A DNA stretch of 64,000 bases, taken from positions 1-64,000 of the forward strand of contig JASHUM010000079.1 in the NCBI GenBank assembly GCA_030040015.1, read 5' to 3'. A program made the translations under genes and the position numbers. This stretch comes from Acidimicrobiales bacterium (GTDB lineage Bacteria > Actinomycetota > Acidimicrobiia > Acidimicrobiales > UBA8190). The notes under the pieces were generated by a model. The model did not search any database, was not told the DNA's origin, and worked only from the letters and a program-made list of their open reading frames with translations. How positions within the stretch are numbered: the first letter of the stretch is position 1; every line of letters begins with the position of its first letter. Below, one piece after another: positions 47,319 to 56,221 of this stretch.

Positions 47319-48953
47319 ATGAGGGTGGGAGTGCAAAACGTCATCCGGTCGATTCTCGACCACAGAGGCACGCTGGCACGGCGTCTCGGAGTGGCCTTGG
47401 TCACATTTCTGGCCATGGTCTTCACCCTCCCGGCTTTCGTAGCGCCGGCGGTGGCGGGCGGCACCAGCGGGGGCGGTGGGAACGGCCAAGGCCAACACCA
47501 AGGGTGGGGTGGCGGCCAGGGCGGGGGCGGTGGGAACGGCCAAGGCCAACACCATGGGTGGGGCGGTGGCCAAGGTGGCGGTGGCCAAGGTGGCGGCGGC
47601 GGCCAAGGCGGTTGCTGGGGTTCGGACCGCGGCAACGGTGGAGCCAGCAGCTGGGGTGAAGGCGGCGGCGAAGGTGGTGGCGGCCAAGGTGCCTGCTGCC
47701 CGAGTGGCGGCAACGGTGGAGCCAGCAGCTGGGGTGAAGGCGGCGGCGGCGGCCAAGGTGCCTGCTGCCCGAGTGGCGGCAACGGTGGAGCCAGCAGCTG
47801 GGGTGAAGGCGGCGGCCAAGGTGGCGGCGGCCAAGGTGCCTGCTGCCCGAGTGGCGGCAACGGTGGAGCCAGCAGCTGGGGTGAAGGCGGAGGGGGTGAA
47901 GGCTCCTACCAGTGCGTGCCGTTCGTCACGAACGCGTCTCCGAGCTCGGTCGTCTACGGGCAATCGGAGACGGACGTTGCCAGCTTCCAGGTTGACCCAC
48001 TCGGTTCAGCGGTCTTCTACATCTGTGGGCCCGACGCCGGCAGCTGTTCGGCCACGAAGGGCGCGTTGCTCGGGACAGAACCCCTCACCTCGGGTGCCAA
48101 CGGGAGCAGCGCCCAGGTCACCTACACACCGACCGCCGTCGGTTCCTATTGCTTCTTCGCTGTTTTCGAGAACGGCACCCTGAAGATCCCTGAGTCCCGA
48201 TCGGACAGTTCCGAGTGCTTCACCGTCACCCCGGCGCCGCTTACCATCACGGCGTCGAGCGGATCGATGACCTACGAAGGCACCGTGCCGACCATCACCC
48301 CGAGCTACTCGGGCTTGGTGAACGGCGACACGACCGCCACGGCAATCACCACTCCTCCCACATGTGGGACAACCGCGAACATCGAGAGCCCACTCGGCAC
48401 ATATCCGTCGACCTGCACAGGAGCGGTGGCACCGAACTACACCATCACCTACGTGCCGGGCACGGTGACGGTGTCGCCGGCACCACTGACGATCACGGCA
48501 TCGAATGGAACAATGGCGACCGGAGGCAGCGTACCGACCATCACGCCGAGTTACTCGGGCTTCGTGAGCGGTGGGACACCGGCGACGGCGGTGACGACCC
48601 CGCCCACCTGCGGCACCACAGCCACCAGCTCCAGCTCCGTGGGTACCTACCCATCGACCTGCATGGGTGCGGTCGCGCCCAACTACACCATCACCTACGT
48701 GCCGGGCACTGTGACGGTTACCGCTGCTCCGCCCACGGCTGCCGCCTCCGGAACAGCGAAAACCACGTCGGCCACAGCGACGACCAGCGCGCCAACACCA
48801 GTGTCGAAGGCAACAACAGTCGCTACAGGTGAACCATGGGCCGGTGCAGAACCACTCGAGCTCGATGCCGCCGGATTCGGGGTGTTGTTCCTCGGGCTGG
48901 GCATACGCCGCCGACGTCACTACAAGATGGCGATGAGGAGTCGCTCCGGCTGA
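47319..48953 (+). CDS. Secreted Gly/Cys-rich repeat protein with two MBG-type repeats and C-terminal TGEPWAG/TM/RRRR tail
   Basis: Signal-like N-term; NGGASSWGEGGG..GQGACCPSGG repeats; two PLTITAS...GTYPSTCxGAVAPNYTITYVPGTVTV units. Confidence 0.8.
   Translation: MRVGVQNVIRSILDHRGTLARRLGVALVTFLAMVFTLPAFVAPAVAGGTSGGGGNGQGQHQGWGGGQGGGGGNGQGQHHGWGGGQGGGGQGGGGGQGGCWGSDRGNGGASSWGEGGGEGGGGQGACCPSGGNGGASSWGEGGGGGQGACCPSGGNGGASSWGEGGGQGGGGQGACCPSGGNGGASSWGEGGGGEGSYQCVPFVTNASPSSVVYGQSETDVASFQVDPLGSAVFYICGPDAGSCSATKGALLGTEPLTSGANGSSAQVTYTPTAVGSYCFFAVFENGTLKIPESRSDSSECFTVTPAPLTITASSGSMTYEGTVPTITPSYSGLVNGDTTATAITTPPTCGTTANIESPLGTYPSTCTGAVAPNYTITYVPGTVTVSPAPLTITASNGTMATGGSVPTITPSYSGFVSGGTPATAVTTPPTCGTTATSSSSVGTYPSTCMGAVAPNYTITYVPGTVTVTAAPPTAAASGTAKTTSATATTSAPTPVSKATTVATGEPWAGAEPLELDAAGFGVLFLGLGIRRRRHYKMAMRSRSG
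47631..47910 (+). repeat. Tandem coding repeat, four copies with 78/69/78-bp spacing
   Basis: ggcaacggtggagccagcagctggggtgaaggcgg begins at 47631, 47709, 47778, 47856. Confidence 0.9.
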
Positions 48954-48990
48954 TCCCGGCTGCGCCAGTCGCGTCCATCGGATCGGTCTG

Positions 48991-49063
48991 TGGGCCGCCC
49001 GGGGCTCGAACCCGGCACCTTGGGATTAAAAGTCCCCTGCTCTACCCGATGAGCTAGCGGCCC
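48991..49063 (-). tRNA. tRNA-Lys (anticodon TTT)
   Basis: Reverse complement GGGCCGCTAGCTCATCGGGTAGAGCAGGGGACTTTTAATCCCAAGGTGCCGGGTTCGAGCCCCGGGCGGCCCA folds as a cloverleaf; anticodon loop CTTTTAA. Confidence 0.95.
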
Positions 49064-49138
49064 GATCGCGTCACTGAGGCGGGCGCGGACGACACAACCC
49101 TATACGCGCCCTCCCAGTTCCTTGCCGAACCGTGGCGA

Positions 49139-49690
49139 TCAGGTGGCGATGTCCGGCGCCCACCCCGGGTCTCGGCCGAGAAGTGCCACCAGCTCGGCTG
49201 TGTCGTCGACGCCCTCTGGCAGCGCTACCGGCGGAGAGAACATGCCAGTCGACTCGAAGCGTGACGGGTTTTGACGCGCCGATTCGAGAGCCTTTCGGCA
49301 CAACTCAGAGTCGAGCTCGACATCGATGCGCAGGGCCCGCGCCAGGTCCCACGAATGCACGAGCACCTCGGTGGTGAGGGCAGGGAGGAGGCGCGCCACA
49401 CCTTCCATCTCGATCTCTCCGTTGGCCAGCATCGGCAAGACCTCCGACAGGGCCCGCTCCGTGACGCTCCACCGGGTGACAGGATCGTCCTTGGGTCGCT
49501 CAGGCTTGGCGCCGAGGGGTCTGAGGACAAGGACGTCGTGGAAGCCGATCACGTGCTCGACCACGCCACGGGCATCCCACTCCGGGCACGGCGAGGGGTG
49601 GTCCCAGGACCCCTGCCCCTGCTCGACGACCGCAGTGAACCCCGAACAGGCACGCAGGTGCCGCTCCACCATCGATCCAAGGTCGGGCAC
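49139..49690 (-). CDS. TIGR03086-like / mycothiol-dependent maleylpyruvate isomerase-type metal-binding protein
   Basis: SWDHPSPCPEWDARGVVEHVIGFHDVLV; EVLVHSWDLARAL. Confidence 0.85.
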   Translation of the reverse strand: MPDLGSMVERHLRACSGFTAVVEQGQGSWDHPSPCPEWDARGVVEHVIGFHDVLVLRPLGAKPERPKDDPVTRWSVTERALSEVLPMLANGEIEMEGVARLLPALTTEVLVHSWDLARALRIDVELDSELCRKALESARQNPSRFESTGMFSPPVALPEGVDDTAELVALLGRDPGWAPDIAT

Positions 49691-49743
49691 GTCCAGATGT
49701 TAGGGAGCAACGGGTCACCGGGAGATGCCACAGTGGTGCCGAA

Positions 49744-50808
49744 ATGCGCCTCCCGGTCATGCCGCCCATCGCTCCGATGCTCGCCAAGGCGTCCAAGACC
49801 CTGCCCCGGGCCGGCGAACTCCTCTACGAGCCGAAATGGGACGGCTTTCGCTGCGTCGTATTCCGAGATGGGCCAGAGATAGAGCTCGGGAGTCGCAACG
49901 AGCGCCCGCTCACCCGCTACTTTCCCGAGCTCCTCGACCCCCTTCGCCAGTCACTCCCGGGCCGGGCAGTCGTCGACGGCGAGATCGTTATCGCCACCGA
50001 GACCGGGCTCGACTTCGACGCGCTGTTGCAGCGGATCCATCCAGCCGCCTCACGAGTGGCCATGCTGGCGGAGACGACACCGGCCTCATTCGTGGCCTTC
50101 GACATGTTGGCGGTCGGCGAGACCGATCTTCGTCCTATGCCGCTGCGTGACAGGCGAAAAGCTCTCGAAGAGGCGCTGAGCGGTGCTGCACCTCCCGTCC
50201 ACCTCACCCCCACCACCACCGACGCGGGCGTCGCAGAGGATTGGTTCTCCCGCTTCGAAGGGGCCGGTCTCGACGGCGTGGTGGCCAAGTCCCTGGAACT
50301 GCCATACCGCGAGAACGAGCGCGTCATGACCAAGGTGAAGCACGAGCGAACGGCCGACTGCGTGGTGGCAGGGTTTCGATGGCACAAGAGCGGAGGGATC
50401 GTGGGCTCGCTCCTCCTCGGCCTCTTCGACGACAAACACGTGCTCCACCACGTGGGGGTTACCGCCTCGTTCACCATGGGCCGCCGCCGCGAGCTGGTCG
50501 ACGAGATCGCGCCCTACCGCATGGCCGACCTCACCGGCCATCCCTGGCAGCACTGGGCTGTCCCCACCGAAACCGGTGGCCGGGTGCCCGGGGCCCCGTC
50601 GCGCTGGAACGCCGGCAAGGACCTCGGCTGGGAGCCACTCCGTCCGGAGGTGGCGTGCGAAGTTGCCTACGACCACCTCCAAGGTGACCGGTTCCGGCAC
50701 GGCACCACCTTCCGCCGGTGGCGTCCCGACCGCCGGCCACAGTCGTGCACCTACGACCAGCTCGAAGTCGTGGTGCCCGCCGAGCTCTCCGTCGTCTTCG
50801 GCGCCTGA
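49744..50808 (+). CDS. ATP-dependent DNA ligase (LigC-type)
   Basis: PMLAKASKTLPRAGELLYEPKWDGFRCVVFRDG; DGEIVIATETGLDFDALLQRIHP; DGVVAKSLELPYRENER. Confidence 0.93.
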   Translation: MRLPVMPPIAPMLAKASKTLPRAGELLYEPKWDGFRCVVFRDGPEIELGSRNERPLTRYFPELLDPLRQSLPGRAVVDGEIVIATETGLDFDALLQRIHPAASRVAMLAETTPASFVAFDMLAVGETDLRPMPLRDRRKALEEALSGAAPPVHLTPTTTDAGVAEDWFSRFEGAGLDGVVAKSLELPYRENERVMTKVKHERTADCVVAGFRWHKSGGIVGSLLLGLFDDKHVLHHVGVTASFTMGRRRELVDEIAPYRMADLTGHPWQHWAVPTETGGRVPGAPSRWNAGKDLGWEPLRPEVACEVAYDHLQGDRFRHGTTFRRWRPDRRPQSCTYDQLEVVVPAELSVVFGA

Positions 50809-50819
50809 CCTCGGTCAGG

Positions 50820-51839
50820 TCATGGCGAGTCCGGGCGCGCCCGGCTGGGCGCCACACGGCGAGGCTCGCCGCGCTGCTTGGCGAAATGCGGCGGCCAGGG
50901 AGCGTCGCCCAAGCCTTCGGCCTCGTCCCGGGCGGCCAACTCGAGAAGGGCGTCGAGCCGATACCGGCGCTCGTCCAGCCCGGCTCCCGCGTCCCCGCGC
51001 TCGGCGAACCGGGCCGGTACGGTGGCGATGGTGAGGTCGGACGGCTCGACGTCCGCCACCTCTTCCCAGTCCACGGGGCACGACACGCGCCCCTCGGGAT
51101 TGGCTCGCACCGAGTAGGCAGAGGCCACGGTACGGTCCCGGGCATTCTGGTTGTAGTCGATGAACACCCGATTGCCCCGTTGCTCCTTCCACCACGCCGA
51201 CGTCGCCATGGTCGGCATCCGTCGCTCCACCTCCCGGGCCAGTGCCAGGGCGGCCCGTCGCACCCCGAGGAAGTCCCACTCGGGTTCGATGGGCACGTTC
51301 ACGTGGATGCCGCGCGAGCCGGAGGTCTTGGGGAACCCGGCCAAACCGTGCTCGTCGAGCACGGCCCGGACCTCGAGCGCCACCAGACGGACGTGCTCGA
51401 ACGGCACGTCGGGCTGAGGGTCCAAGTCGACCCGAAGCTCGTCGGGGTGGTCGACGTCATGTCGTCGGACTGGCCACGGGTTCAGGTCCAGGCACCCGAG
51501 GTTCACCGCCCAGATGATGTGCGCCACGTCGACGGGACACAGCTCCTCGGCATGCCGGCCGCTCGGGAAGGAGACCCTCACCGTCTGTAGCCACGGAGGA
51601 CGCTGCGCCGGGACGCGCTTCTGGTAGAAGAACTCACCCTCGGCGCCGTTGGGATAGCGCTTCAGGACCGTCGGTCTGTCGTACACCCCCTTGAGCGCGC
51701 CGGGACCCACAGCCAGGTAGTAGCGGACTAGATCGAGCTTGGTCTCACCGCGAGCAGAGAAGAACACCTTGGTCGGGTTGGACACCGTGACCGTCTGCCC
51801 GTCCACTTCGACGGCCACAGGCGGGACCCGAGGCGCCAT
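50820..51839 (-). CDS. LigD-type polymerase/primase domain protein (stand-alone)
   Basis: VSNPTKVFFSARGETKLDLVRYYLAVGPGAL; DELRVDLDPQPDVPFEHVR; FPKTSGSRGIHVNVPIE. Confidence 0.92.
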   Translation of the reverse strand: MAPRVPPVAVEVDGQTVTVSNPTKVFFSARGETKLDLVRYYLAVGPGALKGVYDRPTVLKRYPNGAEGEFFYQKRVPAQRPPWLQTVRVSFPSGRHAEELCPVDVAHIIWAVNLGCLDLNPWPVRRHDVDHPDELRVDLDPQPDVPFEHVRLVALEVRAVLDEHGLAGFPKTSGSRGIHVNVPIEPEWDFLGVRRAALALAREVERRMPTMATSAWWKEQRGNRVFIDYNQNARDRTVASAYSVRANPEGRVSCPVDWEEVADVEPSDLTIATVPARFAERGDAGAGLDERRYRLDALLELAARDEAEGLGDAPWPPHFAKQRGEPRRVAPSRARPDSP

Positions 51840-51884
51840 GCACGGATGCTTCCACAGCTCGGGGCCCAAGGTACGGTCTTGGTG

Positions 51885-52901
51885 GTGGACCCCGTCGAGG
51901 CCCTGCAACGCATCGCCTTCCTCCTCGAACGCGGTCGAGCGCCCACCTACAAGGTGCGCGCCTTCCGGCGGGCCGCCGAGGGGGTCTCGGCTGCCGGTCC
52001 CGACAGGCTCGTGTCTCTCGCCGCTGCCGGCCGGCTCTCGGACATCGCCGGAGTCGGAGATACGACCGCTCAGGTCGTCGCAGAGGCGCTGGCCGGCGAG
52101 GTGCCGGCGTACCTCCGCCATCTCGAACAGGAGAGCGACGCAGCGCTCAGTCCGGAGGTGGCCGCCCTACGTGCCCTGCTCAAGGGCGACTGTCACAGCC
52201 ACTCGGACTGGTCCGACGGGGGCAGCCCCATCAAGGACATGGCCGAAGCGGCCATCGGGCTCGGCCATCGCTACCTCGCGCTCACCGACCACAGCCCCCG
52301 GCTCACTGTTGCCCACGGCCTCAACCCAGAACGGCTCCGCCGGCAGCTCGATGTGCTCGATGCCCTCAACGAGGAGCTGGCGCCGTTTCGCATCCTGGCC
52401 GGCATCGAAGTCGACATCCTCGAGGACGGCTCTCTCGACCAGGAAGAGGACTTGCTCGCTCGCCTCGACGTCGTGGTGGCCAGCGTGCATTCCAAGCTGC
52501 GCATGGAAGCGGAGCAGATGACCACACGCATGGTTACCGCCATCGAGAGCCCGCACACCGACATCCTGGGTCACTGCACCGGCCGGATCATCGTCGGGCG
52601 GGGACGACCACAGTCGCAGTTCGACGCCGAGACCGTGTTCGCCGCCTGTGCCCGCACCGGCACTGGCGTCGAGATCAACTCCCGTCCCGAACGGCGCGAC
52701 CCACCCGGTGACGTGCTCCGGGTGGCCGTCGACAGTGGCTGCTTCGTGAGCATCGACACCGACGCTCACGCGCCGGGCCAACTCGAATGGTTGGTCCTCG
52801 GCTGTGAGCAGGCCGTGGCGGCCGAGGTCCCGGTCGACCGCGTCGTCAACTCGTGGGAGACGAGCCGGCTCCTGGAATGGACGGCCAGCCACGCCTCCTG
52901 A
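51885..52901 (+). CDS. PolX-type HhH + PHP domain protein lacking the polymerase core (start 51846 or 51885)
   Basis: DIAGVGDTTAQVVAEAL; GDCHSHSDWSDGGSPIKDMAEAAIGLGHRYLALTDHSP; HTDILGHCTGR; VSIDTDAHAPGQL. Confidence 0.88.
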   Translation: MDPVEALQRIAFLLERGRAPTYKVRAFRRAAEGVSAAGPDRLVSLAAAGRLSDIAGVGDTTAQVVAEALAGEVPAYLRHLEQESDAALSPEVAALRALLKGDCHSHSDWSDGGSPIKDMAEAAIGLGHRYLALTDHSPRLTVAHGLNPERLRRQLDVLDALNEELAPFRILAGIEVDILEDGSLDQEEDLLARLDVVVASVHSKLRMEAEQMTTRMVTAIESPHTDILGHCTGRIIVGRGRPQSQFDAETVFAACARTGTGVEINSRPERRDPPGDVLRVAVDSGCFVSIDTDAHAPGQLEWLVLGCEQAVAAEVPVDRVVNSWETSRLLEWTASHAS

Positions 52902-52916
52902 CAGACGACAGAGAGG

Positions 52917-53315
52917 TCAGTCCGCCCCGAGCAGCGCCAACGTCCGCTCGGCCAGCTCGACGGGCGTCACCTCAGCGTGGCGCGCCGCCCGGCCGACGAG
53001 GTCGTAGAGATAGGAACCCAGGCTCCACAGGGCAACACGTGGATCTCCCACCCGCAGGGGAACGGGCTCGCTCGCCATGTCGAGACCGGAAGCGAACAGG
53101 ACCTGACGGCGAAGGCGCATGAGCGCCTCGTAGGCGTGGGGAAGGTCGAGCGCGGCGCGCACGATCCAAGCGCTGAGCCCCAGCGGGATGGCGAGGTCAC
53201 CGGCTTGCTCCGCCTCCTCGGGCTCCCCTTCGCCACGGAGCGTCGCCATGCCACGAACGACCTCGGCCACGAAGCTGAGCTCCGCCACCACCGGATCGAC
53301 GGCTGCATCAGGCAC
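52917..53315 (-). CDS. Hypothetical protein in NHEJ locus
   Basis: ORF of 132 aa filling the gap between PHP gene and ku; no family recognised. Confidence 0.6.
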   Translation of the reverse strand: MPDAAVDPVVAELSFVAEVVRGMATLRGEGEPEEAEQAGDLAIPLGLSAWIVRAALDLPHAYEALMRLRRQVLFASGLDMASEPVPLRVGDPRVALWSLGSYLYDLVGRAARHAEVTPVELAERTLALLGAD

Positions 53316-53450
53316 GTTGGCCAGTGTGACGGCCGGGTGTGACGCTCACGTGGATGGACTTTGGCCTGGGAAAACGCCAATTCCACCGCTAGGATTTCTC
53401 CTCCGGCGTCGTCCAGGGTATGGGCAATCGACGAGACCCGGAGGCGAATC

Positions 53451-54443
53451 ATGGCTCGTGCCATCTGGAATGGATCACTCAGCTTCGGCCTGGTCAGCGT
53501 CCCGGTGGAGCTCTTCTCCGCCACGGAGGACAAGACGATCCACTTCAACCAGTTCGAGGCCGGGACCTCGGACCGGATCCGCAACCGCAGAGTCAATGAG
53601 CGCAGCGGTGAGGAGGTGGCGTTCGAGGACATCGTCAAGGGATACGACCTGGGGGGAGGCGAGTACGTCATCGTGTCGCCCGACGAGCTCGAGGCACTCG
53701 AGCCCGGCCGGACCCGGAACATCGAGATCACCGACTTCGTCGACCTCGACACCGTCGATCCCGTCTACTACCAGAAGAGCTACTACTTGTCGCCCAAGGG
53801 CGAGCAGGCAGTGCGGGCCTACGGCTTGCTCCGCAAGGCCATGGAGCAGTCGAACAAGGCGGCCGTGGCCACGCTCGTCATGCGGGGCAAGCAGTACCTG
53901 GTGGCCGTGCGCCCCGAACCCCGGGCCCTCGTGCTGCAGACCATGTACTTCGCCGACGAGGTTCGCGACCCCACCGTGGAGGTTCCCGGGCTCCCCGCCC
54001 CCGACGAGTTCAGCGCCCGGGAGCTGCAGACGGCCAAGATGCTCGTCGAGTCGATGGCCAGCGCCTGGGAACCCGAGCGATACCACGACACCTACCGAGA
54101 GCGGGTCGAGGAGCTGGTCGAGCGCAAGCGTGCCGGCGAGGAGGTCGTGCTCGAGGCCCACCGAGCCGAGCCCACACGGGTGGTCGACCTCATGGCCGCA
54201 CTGGAGGCGAGTGTGGAAGCCGCCCGGGGGCGAGGGGCCGAGAAGCGCACGGCGCCACCCGAAACCGGCGGGGCCCGAGGCAACCGGGTGAAGGCGTCGC
54301 CCCTGTCGGAGCTCAGTAAGGCCGAGCTCTACGACCGGGCCACAGCGCTCGACGTCCCGGGTCGCTCCAAGATGTCTCGCGATCAGCTGGAGAAGGCCGT
54401 GGCGGCAGCGGGCAACGGGGGCCGACGCCGCAAGGCGTCCTGA
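53451..54443 (+). CDS. ku: Non-homologous end-joining protein Ku
   Basis: MARAIWNGSLSFGLVSVPVELFSATEDKTIHFNQFEAG; C-term SELSKAELYDRATALDVPGRSKMSRDQLEKAV SAP/Rho-N-like. Confidence 0.95.
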   Translation: MARAIWNGSLSFGLVSVPVELFSATEDKTIHFNQFEAGTSDRIRNRRVNERSGEEVAFEDIVKGYDLGGGEYVIVSPDELEALEPGRTRNIEITDFVDLDTVDPVYYQKSYYLSPKGEQAVRAYGLLRKAMEQSNKAAVATLVMRGKQYLVAVRPEPRALVLQTMYFADEVRDPTVEVPGLPAPDEFSARELQTAKMLVESMASAWEPERYHDTYRERVEELVERKRAGEEVVLEAHRAEPTRVVDLMAALEASVEAARGRGAEKRTAPPETGGARGNRVKASPLSELSKAELYDRATALDVPGRSKMSRDQLEKAVAAAGNGGRRRKAS

Positions 54444-56102
54444 TCAGTCAGTCAGCGACTGGAAGCGGCGTCGACGCAGCAACCCGAGGCCGAGGATGCC
54501 GAGGCCAGCGGCTCCGGCACCGACCACGAGAGGCCGCGATCCGGCCCATGGCTCGCCGGTGTGGACGGTGGTCGCACCCGTGACCGGCCCCGAGCTCGAC
54601 GACGTCGTCGTCGCGGCGGCAACCACCGTGACCGTGCCCGGCACGTAGACGATGGCGCTGTAGTTGGGGTCCACGGCACCCGAGCAGGTGGACGGGTAGG
54701 TGCCCGGCGGGCTGGCACTGGTGGCCGTGGTTCCGCACGTCGGCTGCGTGGTGGCCGATGCCAACGACGTGGCGGTGTCACCGTCCTTGACGTTCGAGAA
54801 CGTGGGCGTGATGGCGGGCACGGCGCTGCCGGCCGTGATGGTGGTGCTCGAGGCAGTGACGGTGAGGGCGCCGGCCGGTACCACAGTCACCGTCCCGCTC
54901 TGGTAGCTGATGGTGTAGTTCGGGTCGACCGCCCCCGAGCACGTTGCCGGGTAGGTCCCGACCGGGCTCGAGGCGGTGGCGGTCGTGGTGCAGGTCGCCG
55001 GGGTGGTCAGGCTCGCCGCCGAGTCCCCGTTCACGAAGCCGGAATACTTCGGTGTCGGAGCTGCAGGCGCCTGGCCGAAGGGGATCGTGGCGTCGGTGGG
55101 GGCGACGGTGAGCGGGGCCGGGGTGACGGTGACGCACTCGGAGTTCCCTGGGTACCCGGGCTCGTCGGCCGTCAAATAGTTGGTGCCGGTGTAGAGGGTG
55201 TAGAAGCAGTACGTCCCCACACTGCTCGGAGTGAAGGCCTGCTGGGCGCTCGACGTGCCCGCCGACCCCACGAGCGCCACCGCCGAGCCCACCGGGTCGG
55301 CCATCGAGCTGCAGCTCCAGGCGCTTGGTCCGCACTCGTAGAAGCTCATGGTTCCGGCCGGCGTGGCGTGGGACCAGTGGCTTCCGACCGCGGTCGCTGT
55401 ATCGGTCACAGAGCCGCCGTAGACGATCGAGCTCTGCGAGACGCTGCTCGTGAGGCTGTCAAGGGTGGGAACCGTGAAGTTGGCGCTGTCGAGCCGGTTC
55501 TCCATGCTCCAGAACAAGCTGGCACCGTTGGACAGGCCGCCGCCGAAGTCGACGTCGCCGCTCTTGTTGTCAGGCGCGATGCTGGAGAACGACACGTCCG
55601 GTCCCTCGTAGCCGGTCGAACCGTAAGGGCAGGCGTTGGTGACCGGCGCCCCGTTGACCTCCCACTGCGACGCGAAGTCGTGCCCGATGCCCGTGGCGCA
55701 TACCCCGGTGTTGCCGAAGTCGAAGATGGGCAGCCACGACGTGAGCCGCAGGCTCGGGATGGTGAGCCCGCTCTCGTTCAGCACACCCACCAATGTGTCG
55801 GTGCCGTCGTAGGGTAGTTGGCTGTGGTCGGTCTTGATGGTCACACCACCGTTGGCCTGCAAGACGATGAGCACTGCGCACCCGGTGTCGAGGCCCACCG
55901 ACGGACATTCGTTGAACGGCGCCGACGTGGAAGGCGAGGCGGGGGGCGCCCAGGGCGTCAGTGCAGAAGCGAGACCCGCCAAGGAAGGGAGCGTGAAGGC
56001 CGCCGTGCCGACCAGCCCCAGGGCCGTAGCCAGGCGCACGATGCGACCTCGCACCGTGGAACCCACGACCCGTTCACGGATGGATCTCCCGCCTCGTTCC
56101 AT
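54444..56102 (-). CDS. Secreted protein with Ig/MBG-type repeats and C-terminal TGEPWAG/TM/RRRR tail
   Basis: Signal peptide; two APLTV..GTYPATCSGAVDPNYTISY units; tail ATTVHTGEPWAGSRPLVVGAGAAGLGILGLGLLRRRRFQSLTD. Confidence 0.8.
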   Translation of the reverse strand: MERGGRSIRERVVGSTVRGRIVRLATALGLVGTAAFTLPSLAGLASALTPWAPPASPSTSAPFNECPSVGLDTGCAVLIVLQANGGVTIKTDHSQLPYDGTDTLVGVLNESGLTIPSLRLTSWLPIFDFGNTGVCATGIGHDFASQWEVNGAPVTNACPYGSTGYEGPDVSFSSIAPDNKSGDVDFGGGLSNGASLFWSMENRLDSANFTVPTLDSLTSSVSQSSIVYGGSVTDTATAVGSHWSHATPAGTMSFYECGPSAWSCSSMADPVGSAVALVGSAGTSSAQQAFTPSSVGTYCFYTLYTGTNYLTADEPGYPGNSECVTVTPAPLTVAPTDATIPFGQAPAAPTPKYSGFVNGDSAASLTTPATCTTTATASSPVGTYPATCSGAVDPNYTISYQSGTVTVVPAGALTVTASSTTITAGSAVPAITPTFSNVKDGDTATSLASATTQPTCGTTATSASPPGTYPSTCSGAVDPNYSAIVYVPGTVTVVAAATTTSSSSGPVTGATTVHTGEPWAGSRPLVVGAGAAGLGILGLGLLRRRRFQSLTD

Positions 56103-56221
56103 CCTCTCCTCCTCCCGCCGTGGGAGCGCGCTACTCCCAGTCAGTGGAGGGTGACAGAAAGAGGTCAAACCAAGCCCTACCGAATCTCAACACCTGGCCA
56201 ACAGCCGTTGCCAGGGCGCGC

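Noticed and set aside
47631-47910. Possible CRISPR or minisatellite array
   Set aside because: In-frame Gly/Cys-rich coding repeat; no spacers.
47142-47963. Pro/Ala/Thr-rich reverse ORFs opposite the Gly-rich repeat
   Set aside because: Reverse complement of Gly-rich tandem repeats; the + strand has promoter, RBS and signal-peptide-like N-terminus.
42691-49063. Active prophage or integrative element between Arm-only integrase ORF and tRNA-Lys
   Set aside because: No catalytic integrase, phage structural, replication or transfer genes, and no clean att direct repeat; at most a decayed island.
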